Under the pieces are notes generated by a model, which was given only the letters and a program-made list of their open reading frames with translations, was not told where the DNA came from and did no database searches. Shown in pieces: positions 8,265 through 17,164 of a DNA stretch of 64,000 nt. Each line of letters starts with the position of its first letter. Position 1 is the stretch's first letter. The position numbers and the translations under genes are program-made. Source of the DNA: Ahrensia marina (GTDB lineage Bacteria > Pseudomonadota > Alphaproteobacteria > Rhizobiales > Rhizobiaceae); the NCBI RefSeq assembly GCF_001293565.1, contig NZ_JXMU01000001.1, positions 124,001 to 188,000 of the forward strand, given 5' to 3'.

Positions 8265-8295
8265 TTTGCTCAAACAAGCAAGAAATGCCAGACAA

Positions 8296-8397
8296 ATGAA
8301 TATTCCATTATTGGCCTTAGCGACGTCAATAATTGTTTATGTCGGCGCAACTATTTTGGTTTCTGTTGCGAAATTTAATGAATCAGTTTCAGCATAG
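8296..8397 (+). CDS. Possible 33-residue single-span membrane peptide
   Basis: A short frame between the methyltransferase and the reactivase encodes about 33 residues with one hydrophobic helix (IPLLALATSIIVYVGATILV) and a short polar end. There is no strong ribosome site, and the gap is only 141 bp, so it could be chance. The hydrophobicity is unusual for random sequence, and its stop lies at the ribosome site of the next gene, which would allow coupling. No family is recognised. Confidence 0.3.
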   Translation: MNIPLLALATSIIVYVGATILVSVAKFNESVSA

Positions 8398-8405
8398 GAC
8401 ACATT

Positions 8406-10439
8406 TTGACTGACCACCTCGTCGTTTTCACACCATCGGGCAGACGCGGACGCTTTGCCAAAGGCACAAACGTGCTGGAAGCTGCGCGCGAGCTTGGCGT
8501 TTATGTGGAATCGGTTTGCGGCGGACGCGGAATTTGCGGCCGCTGTCAGGTGGAAGTTCAGACAGGACATTTTTCCAAACACGGCATCGAATCCAAAGCA
8601 GAAAACATTTCTGAATTCGGTGCAAAGGAAAAGCGTTACGCAGAAAAACGGGACCTGAAGGAAGGTCGCCGCCTCTCCTGTTCTTCAACGATTGAGGGCG
8701 ATCTTGTCGTCGACATTCCGCTTGATGTGCAGGTCAACGCGCAAGTTGTGCGCAAAGCTGCTGACAATAAGATTTTCGACCGCAAACCTGCTGTTCAACT
8801 TTGCTATGTTGAGGTTGAAGAACCGGACATGCACAAACCGCTTGGTGACCTTGATCGCCTCAAAGTATCGCTGGAAAAAGACTGGCAATATGAGAGTATC
8901 GAGGTCGCCCACCACATCCTGCCGCATGTGCAAAAGACATTGCGCCAAGGCAATTGGACAGCCACCGCTGCCATACATAAGGATGCCGAAACATCAGCGC
9001 CGACCCTGATCGCACTTTGGCCGGAACTTAAAAATGAAGCTTACGGCATCGCCTGTGATATTGGCTCAACCACGATTGCCCTGCATCTGGTATCTTTGCT
9101 TTCCGGTGCGGTAATCGCGTCAGCCGGCGCGTCAAACCCGCAAATCCGTTTCGGTGAAGATCTCATGAGCCGCGTCTCCTATGTGATGATGAATCCGGAA
9201 GGGCGCGGCGCGATGACAGATGCAGTACGCAAAACGCTCAATGAGCTGATCGGCGAAGTTTGTGACACGGCCAGCATTCACCGCGAAGATATTCTCGACA
9301 TGGTGTTTGTTGGCAATCCTGTTATGCATCATCTGTTCTTGGGGATTGATCCAACTGAGCTTGGCGGTGCGCCTTTTGCACTTGCCGTTTCCGGTGCCGT
9401 TCATACGTCCGCAAAAGAGCTCGATCTTGAAGCCAATGAAGGTGCGCGCGTTTATATGATCCCGTGCATTGCCGGACATGTTGGCGCCGATGCCGCAGCC
9501 GCGACATTGGCAGAAGGCCCTCACCGCTCTGATGATATCATGCTAATGGTGGATGTCGGCACCAATGCGGAAATCGTGCTGGGCAATAAAGAACAGACGG
9601 TTGCAGCCTCCTCGCCTACCGGTCCTGCATTTGAAGGGGCTGAAATTTCAGGCGGTCAACGCGCGGCACCGGGGGCGATTGAACGTGTCCGTATCGACCC
9701 TGCAACGCTGGAACCCAAGTTCCGCGTTATTGGCTCGGAATTATGGTCTGATGAAGAAGGCTTTACCAAAAGCGTTGAAAAAACAGGCATCACCGGTATT
9801 TGTGGTTCCGGTATTATTGAAGTTGTTGCTGAGATGTTTTTGGCAGGCATTATTTCGGAAGATGGTGTTGTTGACGGATCGCTTGCCGGACGCTCCAGCC
9901 GCGTACAGGAAAACGGGCGCACATTTTCTTACATGCTGCATGATGGCGCGCAGAAAATTATTATCTCGCAAAACGATGTACGCGCTATCCAATTGGCAAA
10001 AGCCGCGCTTTATGCAGGCATCAAGCTTTTAATGGATAAGCAAAACATCACACAAGTTAATCAGATTCGCTTTGCCGGTGCATTCGGTTCATTTATCGAC
10101 CCTAAATACGCAATGGTTTTGGGCCTCATTCCCGACTGCGAAATCGAAAATGTAAAAGCCGTGGGCAATGCCGCCGGTACCGGTGCGCGAATGGCGCTCG
10201 TCAATCGCGATTACCGGCGTGAAATTGAAAAAACCGTCCGCGAGATCGAAAAAGTCGAAACAGCTTTGGAGCCCAAATTCCAAGAGCATTTCATCAATGC
10301 AATGGCTTTGCCTAACAAGGTCGACCGTTTCGAAAAGCTTGGCAAAGTTGTCAATCTGCCCGAGCGCAAAAAAGGGGCCGACGACAACAACGAGCAGACA
10401 CGACCGCGTAGATCTGGTGGAAGAAGACGCCGCGCTTGA
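8406..10439 (+). CDS. RACo-like corrinoid activation protein: [2Fe-2S] ferredoxin plus ASKHA ATPase (DUF4445)
   Basis: A 677-residue reductive activator that rescues corrinoid proteins oxidised to Co(II), using ATP and an electron. Residues 1-95 are a plant-type [2Fe-2S] domain with C38, C44, C47 and C92 (CGGRGICGRC and LSC). A linker and middle domain follow, and residues from about 210 form the acetate/sugar-kinase/Hsp70/actin fold with CDIGSTTIAL and VDVGTNAEIVLG as phosphate loops. This is the domain order of RACo from carbon monoxide-grown acetogens, whereas archaeal RamA uses other iron-sulfur domains. Start TTG 8406 follows AGGAC with six bases of spacing. The last 12 residues carry seven arginines. 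Such a reactivase is what an aerobe running Co(I) chemistry would need most. Confidence 0.9.
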   Translation: MTDHLVVFTPSGRRGRFAKGTNVLEAARELGVYVESVCGGRGICGRCQVEVQTGHFSKHGIESKAENISEFGAKEKRYAEKRDLKEGRRLSCSSTIEGDLVVDIPLDVQVNAQVVRKAADNKIFDRKPAVQLCYVEVEEPDMHKPLGDLDRLKVSLEKDWQYESIEVAHHILPHVQKTLRQGNWTATAAIHKDAETSAPTLIALWPELKNEAYGIACDIGSTTIALHLVSLLSGAVIASAGASNPQIRFGEDLMSRVSYVMMNPEGRGAMTDAVRKTLNELIGEVCDTASIHREDILDMVFVGNPVMHHLFLGIDPTELGGAPFALAVSGAVHTSAKELDLEANEGARVYMIPCIAGHVGADAAAATLAEGPHRSDDIMLMVDVGTNAEIVLGNKEQTVAASSPTGPAFEGAEISGGQRAAPGAIERVRIDPATLEPKFRVIGSELWSDEEGFTKSVEKTGITGICGSGIIEVVAEMFLAGIISEDGVVDGSLAGRSSRVQENGRTFSYMLHDGAQKIIISQNDVRAIQLAKAALYAGIKLLMDKQNITQVNQIRFAGAFGSFIDPKYAMVLGLIPDCEIENVKAVGNAAGTGARMALVNRDYRREIEKTVREIEKVETALEPKFQEHFINAMALPNKVDRFEKLGKVVNLPERKKGADDNNEQTRPRRSGGRRRRA

Positions 10440-10483
10440 TTTTGTATCTTTCATGAACCGGCAGATAGGCTAAAGCTGAATTC

Positions 10484-11665
10484 ATGTTATTCAAACGCAT
10501 CAATCCGGTCATTTTGATTCTTGCAATCTGGTTCGCGGGCCTCGGCGCGGCAGCACAGTTCGCCAAGATCACGATCATCTTTTCCGAAATCAGCACCTAT
10601 TATGCTGAAAATGATGTCCGCTCCGGCTTCCTGTTGTCGACCGTTAGTTTGCTTGGTGTTGTTTTCGGACTTTATGCCGGCGTCATGGGTGCCAAATACG
10701 GCAATCGAAAACTCTTGATTTTCGGCCTTTTTCTCGGTGCGATAACGTCTTTTTTGCAGGTTTTTCTGCTGCCGTTCTGGGGTATGATAGCCCTGCGCGC
10801 CATTGAGGGCATATCGCATCTGGCGATCACTGTTGCAGCGCCGACCCTCATCGCAAGCTATGCGTCTGACAATCTTCGCACCTATGCGATGACCCTTTGG
10901 GGCACTTTTTTCGGTGTCGCATTTGCCGCGATGTCTGTTATCTCGCCTGCCATACTCAGCAATGGCGGTTTTGATCAATTATTCCTTTATCACGGCATAT
11001 ATATGCTGGTGATGGGCGCTGTGCTTTTCGTTTGCATGCCCAACCCGCGTGCAAATTTACCAGTCAAAGAAAAACCCGCGCCGGACACCAACTTTTTGAC
11101 CGCGCATATTGAGGCTTATCGCTCGCCCTTTATTGCTGCCCCTGCCATTGGCTGGGCATTTTATACGCTGACATTCGTAGCAATGATGACGCTGCTTCCG
11201 CAATTCATTCCCGATGATCAAAAACTGTTCGTCATCGGCGCAATGCCCATAACCAGTATTATCGCCTCTCTTACACTCGGCACATTCCTTTTGCGTATAA
11301 TGAGTGCGGTGAGCGTTGTTATGGTCGGCTTCGCATTCGCTTTCGCCGTCTCAATCGCGATGTTTTTCACCGGCATCAACGCTTCAATGGCGATATTAAT
11401 ATATATCGGACTGGGCCTCGTCCAAGGCGCAACTTTTGCCGCTGTTCCGCAGCTAAATGAGACGATTGAAGACCGTTCGAAAGCCAATGGCTTGCTTGTC
11501 CAGACAGGCAATCTTGGCAATTTGTTTGGCACACCCATCCTTGCCGCTGCAATCGGCACATTCGATCAAAGTGGCATGCTGACCATCGCCTGCCTGAGTT
11601 ACATCCTTGCTATTTGCGCTCACGCATTTTGCAGCCACCTCAGGAACTGGTATCGTCCGGCTTAA
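10484..11665 (+). CDS. MFS transporter
   Basis: A 393-residue major facilitator with about twelve hydrophobic helices. The loop between helices 2 and 3 has a weak MFS motif A (GVMGAKYGNRK), and RAIEGISH follows in helix 4. The substrate cannot be told from the sequence. Its place directly after the reactivase and before a GbdR-like regulator suggests uptake or export of a methylated amine or its product, but this is inference. No strong ribosome site is visible before ATG 10484, and no terminator separates it from the cluster. Confidence 0.8.
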   Translation: MLFKRINPVILILAIWFAGLGAAAQFAKITIIFSEISTYYAENDVRSGFLLSTVSLLGVVFGLYAGVMGAKYGNRKLLIFGLFLGAITSFLQVFLLPFWGMIALRAIEGISHLAITVAAPTLIASYASDNLRTYAMTLWGTFFGVAFAAMSVISPAILSNGGFDQLFLYHGIYMLVMGAVLFVCMPNPRANLPVKEKPAPDTNFLTAHIEAYRSPFIAAPAIGWAFYTLTFVAMMTLLPQFIPDDQKLFVIGAMPITSIIASLTLGTFLLRIMSAVSVVMVGFAFAFAVSIAMFFTGINASMAILIYIGLGLVQGATFAAVPQLNETIEDRSKANGLLVQTGNLGNLFGTPILAAAIGTFDQSGMLTIACLSYILAICAHAFCSHLRNWYRPA

Positions 11666-11827
11666 GAGCGCGCAAACACTAAAACCATCTTTGGCAAAAT
11701 TGAAATTTGCCGCTGGAAATTATGACCTGCAAATCAAATTTCTCTTGCTAAAACAGCATGTTTGATGATTTGCTTTGAGGGTGGAGTTAACGCCCCAGAA
11801 TTGGGTATTAATTGAGGGATGATGGCC

Positions 11828-12838
11828 ATGAGCGAGGCCCAATCAAATTCGGTAGCATACCGGCGCAATGTCGTGTTTTATCTGTTGCCCGAATTTACAA
11901 TGATTGCCTTCACATCAGCGGTTGAAGCCTTGCGCTCTGCCAACCGTATGCTGGGCTATGATGCCTATAGCTGGCGACTTTCGTGTGAGTTAGGCGGCAC
12001 AATTGCGGCTTCCAATGGCGTCGAAATTACCACGAAAACGTCAATTGAAGAAGAACGCAAACTCTTGAGCGCTTCCAGCAGGCCGACCCTTTTTCTGATC
12101 TGTGGCGGCACCAATGTTGAAAAATATGCGACAAAATCGGTCATGGGTCTCGTGCGTGAAGAATATGCGCGGGGCATCGCAATTGGTGGTTTGTGCACGG
12201 CTGCCTATGTCATTGCAGCAGCAGGTCTTTTAAGCGGCAAAAGATGCGCCATTCATTGGGAAAATCTACCGGGATTTCAAGAAAAGTTTCCAAAAGCTGA
12301 TGTTTACGCCGATCTGTTTGAAGTCGATTCAAACATTTACACCTGCGCAGGCGGTACGGCGGCGCTGGATATGATGTTGTCGTTAATTCTTGAAGATTTC
12401 GGTGATGATCTGGTCAACCGCATTTGCGAACAAATGCTGACGGACCGCGTTCGCGCGGCCAGCGACCGCCAACGGCTACCGCTTCGCGCGCGCCTTGGCG
12501 TGCAAAACGCCCGCGTTCTGGCCATTATCGAATTGATGGAAGCCAACCTTTCCGAGCCATTGTCATTGCTGGAAATTGCCGATCATGTCGGCCTGTCACG
12601 CAGGCAGATCGAGCGTCTTTTCCGTCATGAAATGGGCCGCTCTCCGGCACGCTATTATTTGGAAATCAGGCTTGATAGAGCGCGCCACTTGCTTCTGCAA
12701 TCCGGCCTGCCCGTTGTTGAAATTGCGATCGCATGCGGCTTTGTTTCAGCCTCGCACTTTTCCAAATGTTACCGCGAACTTTATGCCAAATCACCACAGC
12801 AGGAACGCGCTGAACGCAAACAACTACTCGTAGCTTGA
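11828..12838 (+). CDS. GlxA/GbdR-type AraC-family transcriptional regulator
   Basis: A 336-residue regulator with an N-terminal DJ-1/PfpI-like sensing domain (residues about 10-190) and a C-terminal AraC double helix-turn-helix (about 225-325, with EPLSLLEIADHVGLSRRQIERLF and VVEIAIACGFVSASHFSK as the two reading helices). The GLCTAAYVIAAAGLL and CAIHWENLPGF segments are typical of the GbdR, CdhR and ArgR group; GbdR activates glycine betaine catabolism in Pseudomonas. ATG 11828 is preferred because GAGGG lies nine bases upstream, whereas the ATGs at 11819 and 11822 are too close to it. It is the most likely regulator of the one-carbon cluster, sensing a betaine or dimethylglycine. It could instead govern only its own neighbours. 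Confidence 0.85.
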   Translation: MSEAQSNSVAYRRNVVFYLLPEFTMIAFTSAVEALRSANRMLGYDAYSWRLSCELGGTIAASNGVEITTKTSIEEERKLLSASSRPTLFLICGGTNVEKYATKSVMGLVREEYARGIAIGGLCTAAYVIAAAGLLSGKRCAIHWENLPGFQEKFPKADVYADLFEVDSNIYTCAGGTAALDMMLSLILEDFGDDLVNRICEQMLTDRVRAASDRQRLPLRARLGVQNARVLAIIELMEANLSEPLSLLEIADHVGLSRRQIERLFRHEMGRSPARYYLEIRLDRARHLLLQSGLPVVEIAIACGFVSASHFSKCYRELYAKSPQQERAERKQLLVA

Positions 12839-12847
12839 AAGATAAAT

Positions 12848-13660
12848 ATGAACAGAAGACACTTTATAGCGGGTCTACTGGGGCTTTTCCTTGCCATTTC
12901 TCCAGCGCAAAGCGCCGAAAAATCCTTCGTTTTGGCAACAACAACGTCAACTGAAAATTCTGGTTTGCTTGATACCATAATTCCAAAATTCACAGCAAAA
13001 ACAGGTATTAATGTCAAAGTTGTTGCCATCGGTACCGGCCAGGCTCTTGCCATGGGTCGACGCGGAGATGCCGCCGCACTTTTAACCCACGATCGGATTG
13101 GCGAAGATAAATTTGTCAGTGAAGGCCACGGCAAAGACCGCCGCGATGTTATGTATAACGATTTCATACTTATCGGTCCGAGCAGCGACCCTGCCAAACT
13201 CAAAGAGGCTAAAACAACCAAAGAAGCGCTTAGCGCGATTGTTGAAAACGGTGCGACCTTTATCTCACGCGGCGATGACAGCGGCACCCACCGCAAAGAA
13301 CTGCGCGAATGGAAAAATGCAGGCTTTACCGTTGCGGACTTCGGCCCATGGTACCGCGAAGCCGGCAGCGGTATGGGCCAGACAATTATCACCACGACGC
13401 AAATTGGCGGCTACACATTGGCGGATCGGGCAACTTGGACAAAATTTGCCAGCAAGGCAGACCATGTGATTGTGTTCGAGCGCGATCCCCCATTGTACAA
13501 TCCCTATTCAAGCATCCTTGTCACAAACACATTGATACCGGAAGCAGAAGCCCGTTTTGCCCAGTCCTGGCATGAATGGTTGACGAGTGAGGAAGGCAAG
13601 CAAGCCATCCGCGCGTTTGATATAGACGGCAAGCAAATGTTCTTTATCGATGGCGATTAA
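12848..13660 (+). CDS. tupA: Tungstate ABC transporter substrate-binding protein
   Basis: A 270-residue periplasmic binding protein. Residues 1-23 are a signal peptide ending in SPAQSA. The mature part opens with LATTTSTENSGLL, the oxyanion-binding TTS motif of TupA, followed by GTGQALAMGRRGDAAALLTHD and SRGDDSGTHRKE, all standard for tungstate binders as opposed to ModA. Its gene follows the GlxA-type regulator by nine bases on the same strand. Its stop codon overlaps the stop of the permease gene coming from the other strand. Tungsten would be used for a W-dependent formate or aldehyde dehydrogenase; none is in the window. Confidence 0.87.
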   Translation: MNRRHFIAGLLGLFLAISPAQSAEKSFVLATTTSTENSGLLDTIIPKFTAKTGINVKVVAIGTGQALAMGRRGDAAALLTHDRIGEDKFVSEGHGKDRRDVMYNDFILIGPSSDPAKLKEAKTTKEALSAIVENGATFISRGDDSGTHRKELREWKNAGFTVADFGPWYREAGSGMGQTIITTTQIGGYTLADRATWTKFASKADHVIVFERDPPLYNPYSSILVTNTLIPEAEARFAQSWHEWLTSEEGKQAIRAFDIDGKQMFFIDGD

Positions 13661-14316
13661 ATTTTGGATTTATTGCGCTCACGCGTGACCAGAAACGTAA
13701 TGACGGTTACCGAAAAAGACAATAAAACCAGAATGATACCAAGCCATACGGCAATGGAGAAATTGCCCTGCCTTGTCTCTAAAGTAATCGCGGTTGTCAT
13801 CACCCGTGTTTCGCCGCGAATATTGCCGCCAACGATCATCACCGCGCCAACCTCTGAAATAGCGCGGCCGAACGCGACAAGAAATGCGGTCACAAGGCCC
13901 GCTTTGGCAATCTTGCCAATTTCCCACATGCGCCGCCACCGCCGCGCAATATCAAGGCGCAAAGCATCGCCAACCTCATTCCAGGCGGCAGTACAGGCGC
14001 GGTGAACAAAAACGGTGATCACCGGCACGGTGATTAAAACCTGCGCGATCACGATGGCAGTCGGCGTGAACAAAATATTCAGCCAGCCCAGCGGACCTGA
14101 ACGCGATAGCAGCAGATAAACGACCAAGCCCACAACCACAGTGGGAACCGCAAGAAGCGCGCTGAAAACCGTTAGCCAGACCGTTTGAACTTTTCCGTTC
14201 AGCGTAGATATATAGGCGCCCATCGGCGCACCAATGGCAAGGCCGATCAGCGAGGCTAAAATACTGACCCGCAACGACAAAAATAAAATATCAATAATCT
14301 CGGCAGAAATATGCAT
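13657..14316 (-). CDS. tupB: Tungstate-type ABC transporter permease
   Basis: A 219-residue inner-membrane permease with about five hydrophobic helices. The coupling loop that contacts the ATPase reads AFGRAISEVGAVMIVGGNIRG, the EAA-type motif of molybdate/tungstate permeases. It belongs with tupA, yet it lies on the opposite strand and converges on it; the two stop codons share the bases TTAA at 13657-13660. No ATPase gene (tupC) is adjacent on either side. In most genomes tupA, tupB and tupC form one operon. The start at ATG 14316 lacks a strong ribosome site. Confidence 0.85.
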   Translation of the reverse strand: MHISAEIIDILFLSLRVSILASLIGLAIGAPMGAYISTLNGKVQTVWLTVFSALLAVPTVVVGLVVYLLLSRSGPLGWLNILFTPTAIVIAQVLITVPVITVFVHRACTAAWNEVGDALRLDIARRWRRMWEIGKIAKAGLVTAFLVAFGRAISEVGAVMIVGGNIRGETRVMTTAITLETRQGNFSIAVWLGIILVLLSFSVTVITFLVTRERNKSKI

Positions 14317-14494
14317 GACGTTGATCTAGCTGATTGCGCTTCATAGTTCACGCAAAAACTTGTCGCATTAAGAACAGGAATTCCGGAAAGATTTAGGGAT
14401 AAATCAAATTGGAATAAACCGCGTGTTTTTATGGCTTTGTTTATCATGGCCGGCGCGGCACGCAATGCGGACAACAAACATTGGGGAGGCTGTC

Positions 14495-17056
14495 ATGGCT
14501 GCATTTCCGGCACAGGCAAAAGTAGTGATCGTCGGTTTGGGCGGCATAGTCGGCGCGTCCATTGCCCACCATCTGATCGAACGCGGCTGGGATGATATTG
14601 TCGGTATCGATAAATCCGCCATTCCGACAGATATCGGCTCGACGTCCCACGCATCCGACTTTTGTTATGCGACAGCGCACGACTTTTTAACCTGCTGGAC
14701 AACGCTTTATTCCATTGATTTCTTTTCAAAGCGTGGCCGTTACGAAAAGGTTGGCGGTCTGGAGGTTGCACGTGTCGGTGATGATGACCGCATGATGGAA
14801 CTGAAAAGAAAGGTCGCATCCGGCAAAGCCTTCGGCACCCGTGCAACAATGATTTCCGCCGCTGAAGCCAAAGAGAAATTTCCACTACTGGAAGAAGATC
14901 AGATTCAAGGTGCCCTATGGGATCCTGATGCGGGCCTTGTCGCGCCGCGCTCGCAAACTGTAGCCGGTGAACTCGTCGACGAAGCTGTCGCAACCGGAAA
15001 GCTAAAGAGCTTTGCCAATACGTCAGCGCTTGATCTAATTGTTGAAAATGGTCACATCAAAGGCGTCAAGACCGAGCGCGGCACAATCATGGCTGACAAG
15101 GTTATTGTCTGCGCAGGTCTATGGGGGCGCCTGATCGCCAATATGGTCGGTGAAGACTTGCCGGTCATGCCGGTTGATCACCCCCTCACCTTCTTTGGTC
15201 CATATACGGAATTTGAAGGCACCGGAAAAGACATTGGCTACCCGCTTCTTCGCGATCAGGGCAATTCAGCCTATATGCGCGATACCGGCGATCCAAAAAC
15301 GCCTGAAGGCGGCCAGATTGAATGGGGTTACTACGAGGAAAAAGAACCCCGTCTTTGCCATCCGCGTGATATTCTTGAAAAGCATGAAGCGCGTCTGTCG
15401 CCCTCACAGCGTGATCTGCCGATTGAACAAATCATGGAGCCTTTGGAGCGGGCAATGGAGTTGACCCCTATTCTGGGCGAGCTTGGCTATAATGAAAACC
15501 ACTCCTTTAACGGGCTTTTGCAGGTAACCACCGATGGCGGCCCTTCTATGGGCGAAAGCCAGAAAGTGCGCGGCCTATGGTACGCGGTTGCCATTTGGGT
15601 AAAAGACGGTCCGGGCATGGCCAAACTGCTTGTTGACTGGATGACCGATGGACGCACGGTAATCGATCACAACGCCATTGATTACGCCCGTTTCTATCCG
15701 TTCCAGACAACAGAAGAGTACATTGAAGCGCGCTGCACAGAAACAGCGATGAAAATCTACAATCCTGCGGTTCATCCGCGTGAGCCTTTTGCAGGCGGCC
15801 GCGGTATCCGCCGATCACCGTTTTATGAACGCGAAGTCGAGCTTGGCGGCTATTTCATGGAGCTTGGCGGCTGGGAGCGTGCGCATGGCTATGCGTCAAA
15901 TGAACATTTGCTTGATAAATGGGCAGATAAAGTGCCCGTGCGTGAGAATGAGTGGGACAACCGCCACTTCTGGCGCGTTTCCAACGCCGAACATCTTGAG
16001 ATGAGTGACAATGTGGGCATGGTCAATCTATCTCATTTTGCCATGTTTGATGTTTCAGGTCCGGACCGTGTTGCATTGATGGAATATGCCTGCGTTGCCA
16101 AAATCGGTGGCGACAACATGATCGGCAAAGGCATTTACACGCATTTTCTTGATGATCTTGGCGGTGTTGCTGCAGACCTTACCGTTATCCGCATGGCTGA
16201 CCGCTGCCGCGTGATCGACGGCGCCGATGCTGGTCCCCGCGACTATCATTATTTGCGCAGGTTGGCCGAAGACAAGGGCTTTGATGTGACAATTGAAGAC
16301 GTGTCCGAACAATATACCACCATAGGTGTTTGGGGACCGAATGCGCGCGAAACATTACAAAAAATCATCAGTGATCCTGATGCGCTCAGTGAGGAAAATG
16401 CACCATTTGCTTCGCTGCGCCAGATTGAGATTGCCGGAAAATCTGTCACTGCCCTGCGCCTTTCCTATGTCGGAGAACAAGGTTGGGAACTGCATATGAA
16501 ATATGAGGACGGTTTGGCCGTGTGGGATGCCATCCGTGCCGCTGATGTTATGCCCTTCGGTGTGGAAACCTATGCCAATACACGCCGCATGGAAAAATCG
16601 CTGCGTTTGCAAAATGCCGATCTGCTGACCGAATACAATTTGATTGAAGCTGATCTTGCCCGCCCGAAGGTTAAGGAAGCAGATTTCCGCGGCAAGCAGG
16701 CCTATCTTGATATCCGCGCCCGTGACCATCAGCCTGCAACGCTTTGCACACTAATTGTCGATGACAATACGGACAGTCACGGCGTGGCACGATATCCGGT
16801 TGGCATATGTCCGGTTCTAGACAAGGATACCAAGCAAACCTTGGTTGATGAACTGGGGCGTCGCTCTTTTACAACCTCAATGGCTTTCGGTCCTACAATT
16901 GGCAAAAACATTGCTCTTGCTTACCTGCCGCATGATTATGCGCAAAAAGGTACCGAGCTGCTGATTGATTATATGGGCGAAGAATTTCCGATGTCTGTTG
17001 CAGGCGTTGGTTACGAGCCGCTTTACGATCCTGAAAACCTCAAACCCCGCAGCTAA
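14495..17056 (+). CDS. FAD-dependent dimethylglycine/sarcosine dehydrogenase-like protein with GcvT domain
   Basis: An 853-residue fusion. Residues 1-380 form a DAO-type FAD domain (GLGGIVGASIAHHLIERG dinucleotide fold; GSTSHASDFCY, where the histidine matches the covalent flavin site of the dimethylglycine dehydrogenase family). A middle FAO_M cap follows, and residues from about 430 are the glycine cleavage T-protein fold that binds H4folate and captures formaldehyde as methylene-H4folate. ATG 14495 is chosen because GGGGAGG lies seven bases before it; the in-frame frame upstream lacks one. The context, after a likely betaine demethylation set, makes dimethylglycine or sarcosine the best guess for substrate. 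Electrons would leave through an electron transfer flavoprotein or a quinone not encoded here. Confidence 0.88.
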   Translation: MAAFPAQAKVVIVGLGGIVGASIAHHLIERGWDDIVGIDKSAIPTDIGSTSHASDFCYATAHDFLTCWTTLYSIDFFSKRGRYEKVGGLEVARVGDDDRMMELKRKVASGKAFGTRATMISAAEAKEKFPLLEEDQIQGALWDPDAGLVAPRSQTVAGELVDEAVATGKLKSFANTSALDLIVENGHIKGVKTERGTIMADKVIVCAGLWGRLIANMVGEDLPVMPVDHPLTFFGPYTEFEGTGKDIGYPLLRDQGNSAYMRDTGDPKTPEGGQIEWGYYEEKEPRLCHPRDILEKHEARLSPSQRDLPIEQIMEPLERAMELTPILGELGYNENHSFNGLLQVTTDGGPSMGESQKVRGLWYAVAIWVKDGPGMAKLLVDWMTDGRTVIDHNAIDYARFYPFQTTEEYIEARCTETAMKIYNPAVHPREPFAGGRGIRRSPFYEREVELGGYFMELGGWERAHGYASNEHLLDKWADKVPVRENEWDNRHFWRVSNAEHLEMSDNVGMVNLSHFAMFDVSGPDRVALMEYACVAKIGGDNMIGKGIYTHFLDDLGGVAADLTVIRMADRCRVIDGADAGPRDYHYLRRLAEDKGFDVTIEDVSEQYTTIGVWGPNARETLQKIISDPDALSEENAPFASLRQIEIAGKSVTALRLSYVGEQGWELHMKYEDGLAVWDAIRAADVMPFGVETYANTRRMEKSLRLQNADLLTEYNLIEADLARPKVKEADFRGKQAYLDIRARDHQPATLCTLIVDDNTDSHGVARYPVGICPVLDKDTKQTLVDELGRRSFTTSMAFGPTIGKNIALAYLPHDYAQKGTELLIDYMGEEFPMSVAGVGYEPLYDPENLKPRS

Positions 17057-17108
17057 ACAACGGCGAATTTTCAGATTTATTAACCATAATATGATCACCT
17101 GCAGGTAA

Positions 17109-17132
17109 AGCCGCCAGTTACAACTGGCGGCT
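17109..17132. repeat. Perfect inverted repeat after the dehydrogenase gene
   Basis: An 11-base arm (AGCCGCCAGTT) is followed after two bases by its exact complement. It would form a 10-bp hairpin with a four-base loop in RNA. There is no T-run after it, so it may be a Rho-dependent stop, an mRNA-stabilising hairpin, or an operator for the gene at 17165. Confidence 0.6.
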
Positions 17133-17164
17133 GTCATGGCTTGTGAAATAACCGGTATAAATCT

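Noticed and set aside
12781-13395. 204-codon minus-strand frame over tupA
   Set aside because: It is opposite the tupA signal peptide and binding domain; composition is low-complexity Ser/Arg/Pro and no motif is seen.
17109-17132. Intrinsic terminator at the perfect inverted repeat
   Set aside because: No T-run follows on either strand, so it was kept only as an inverted repeat.
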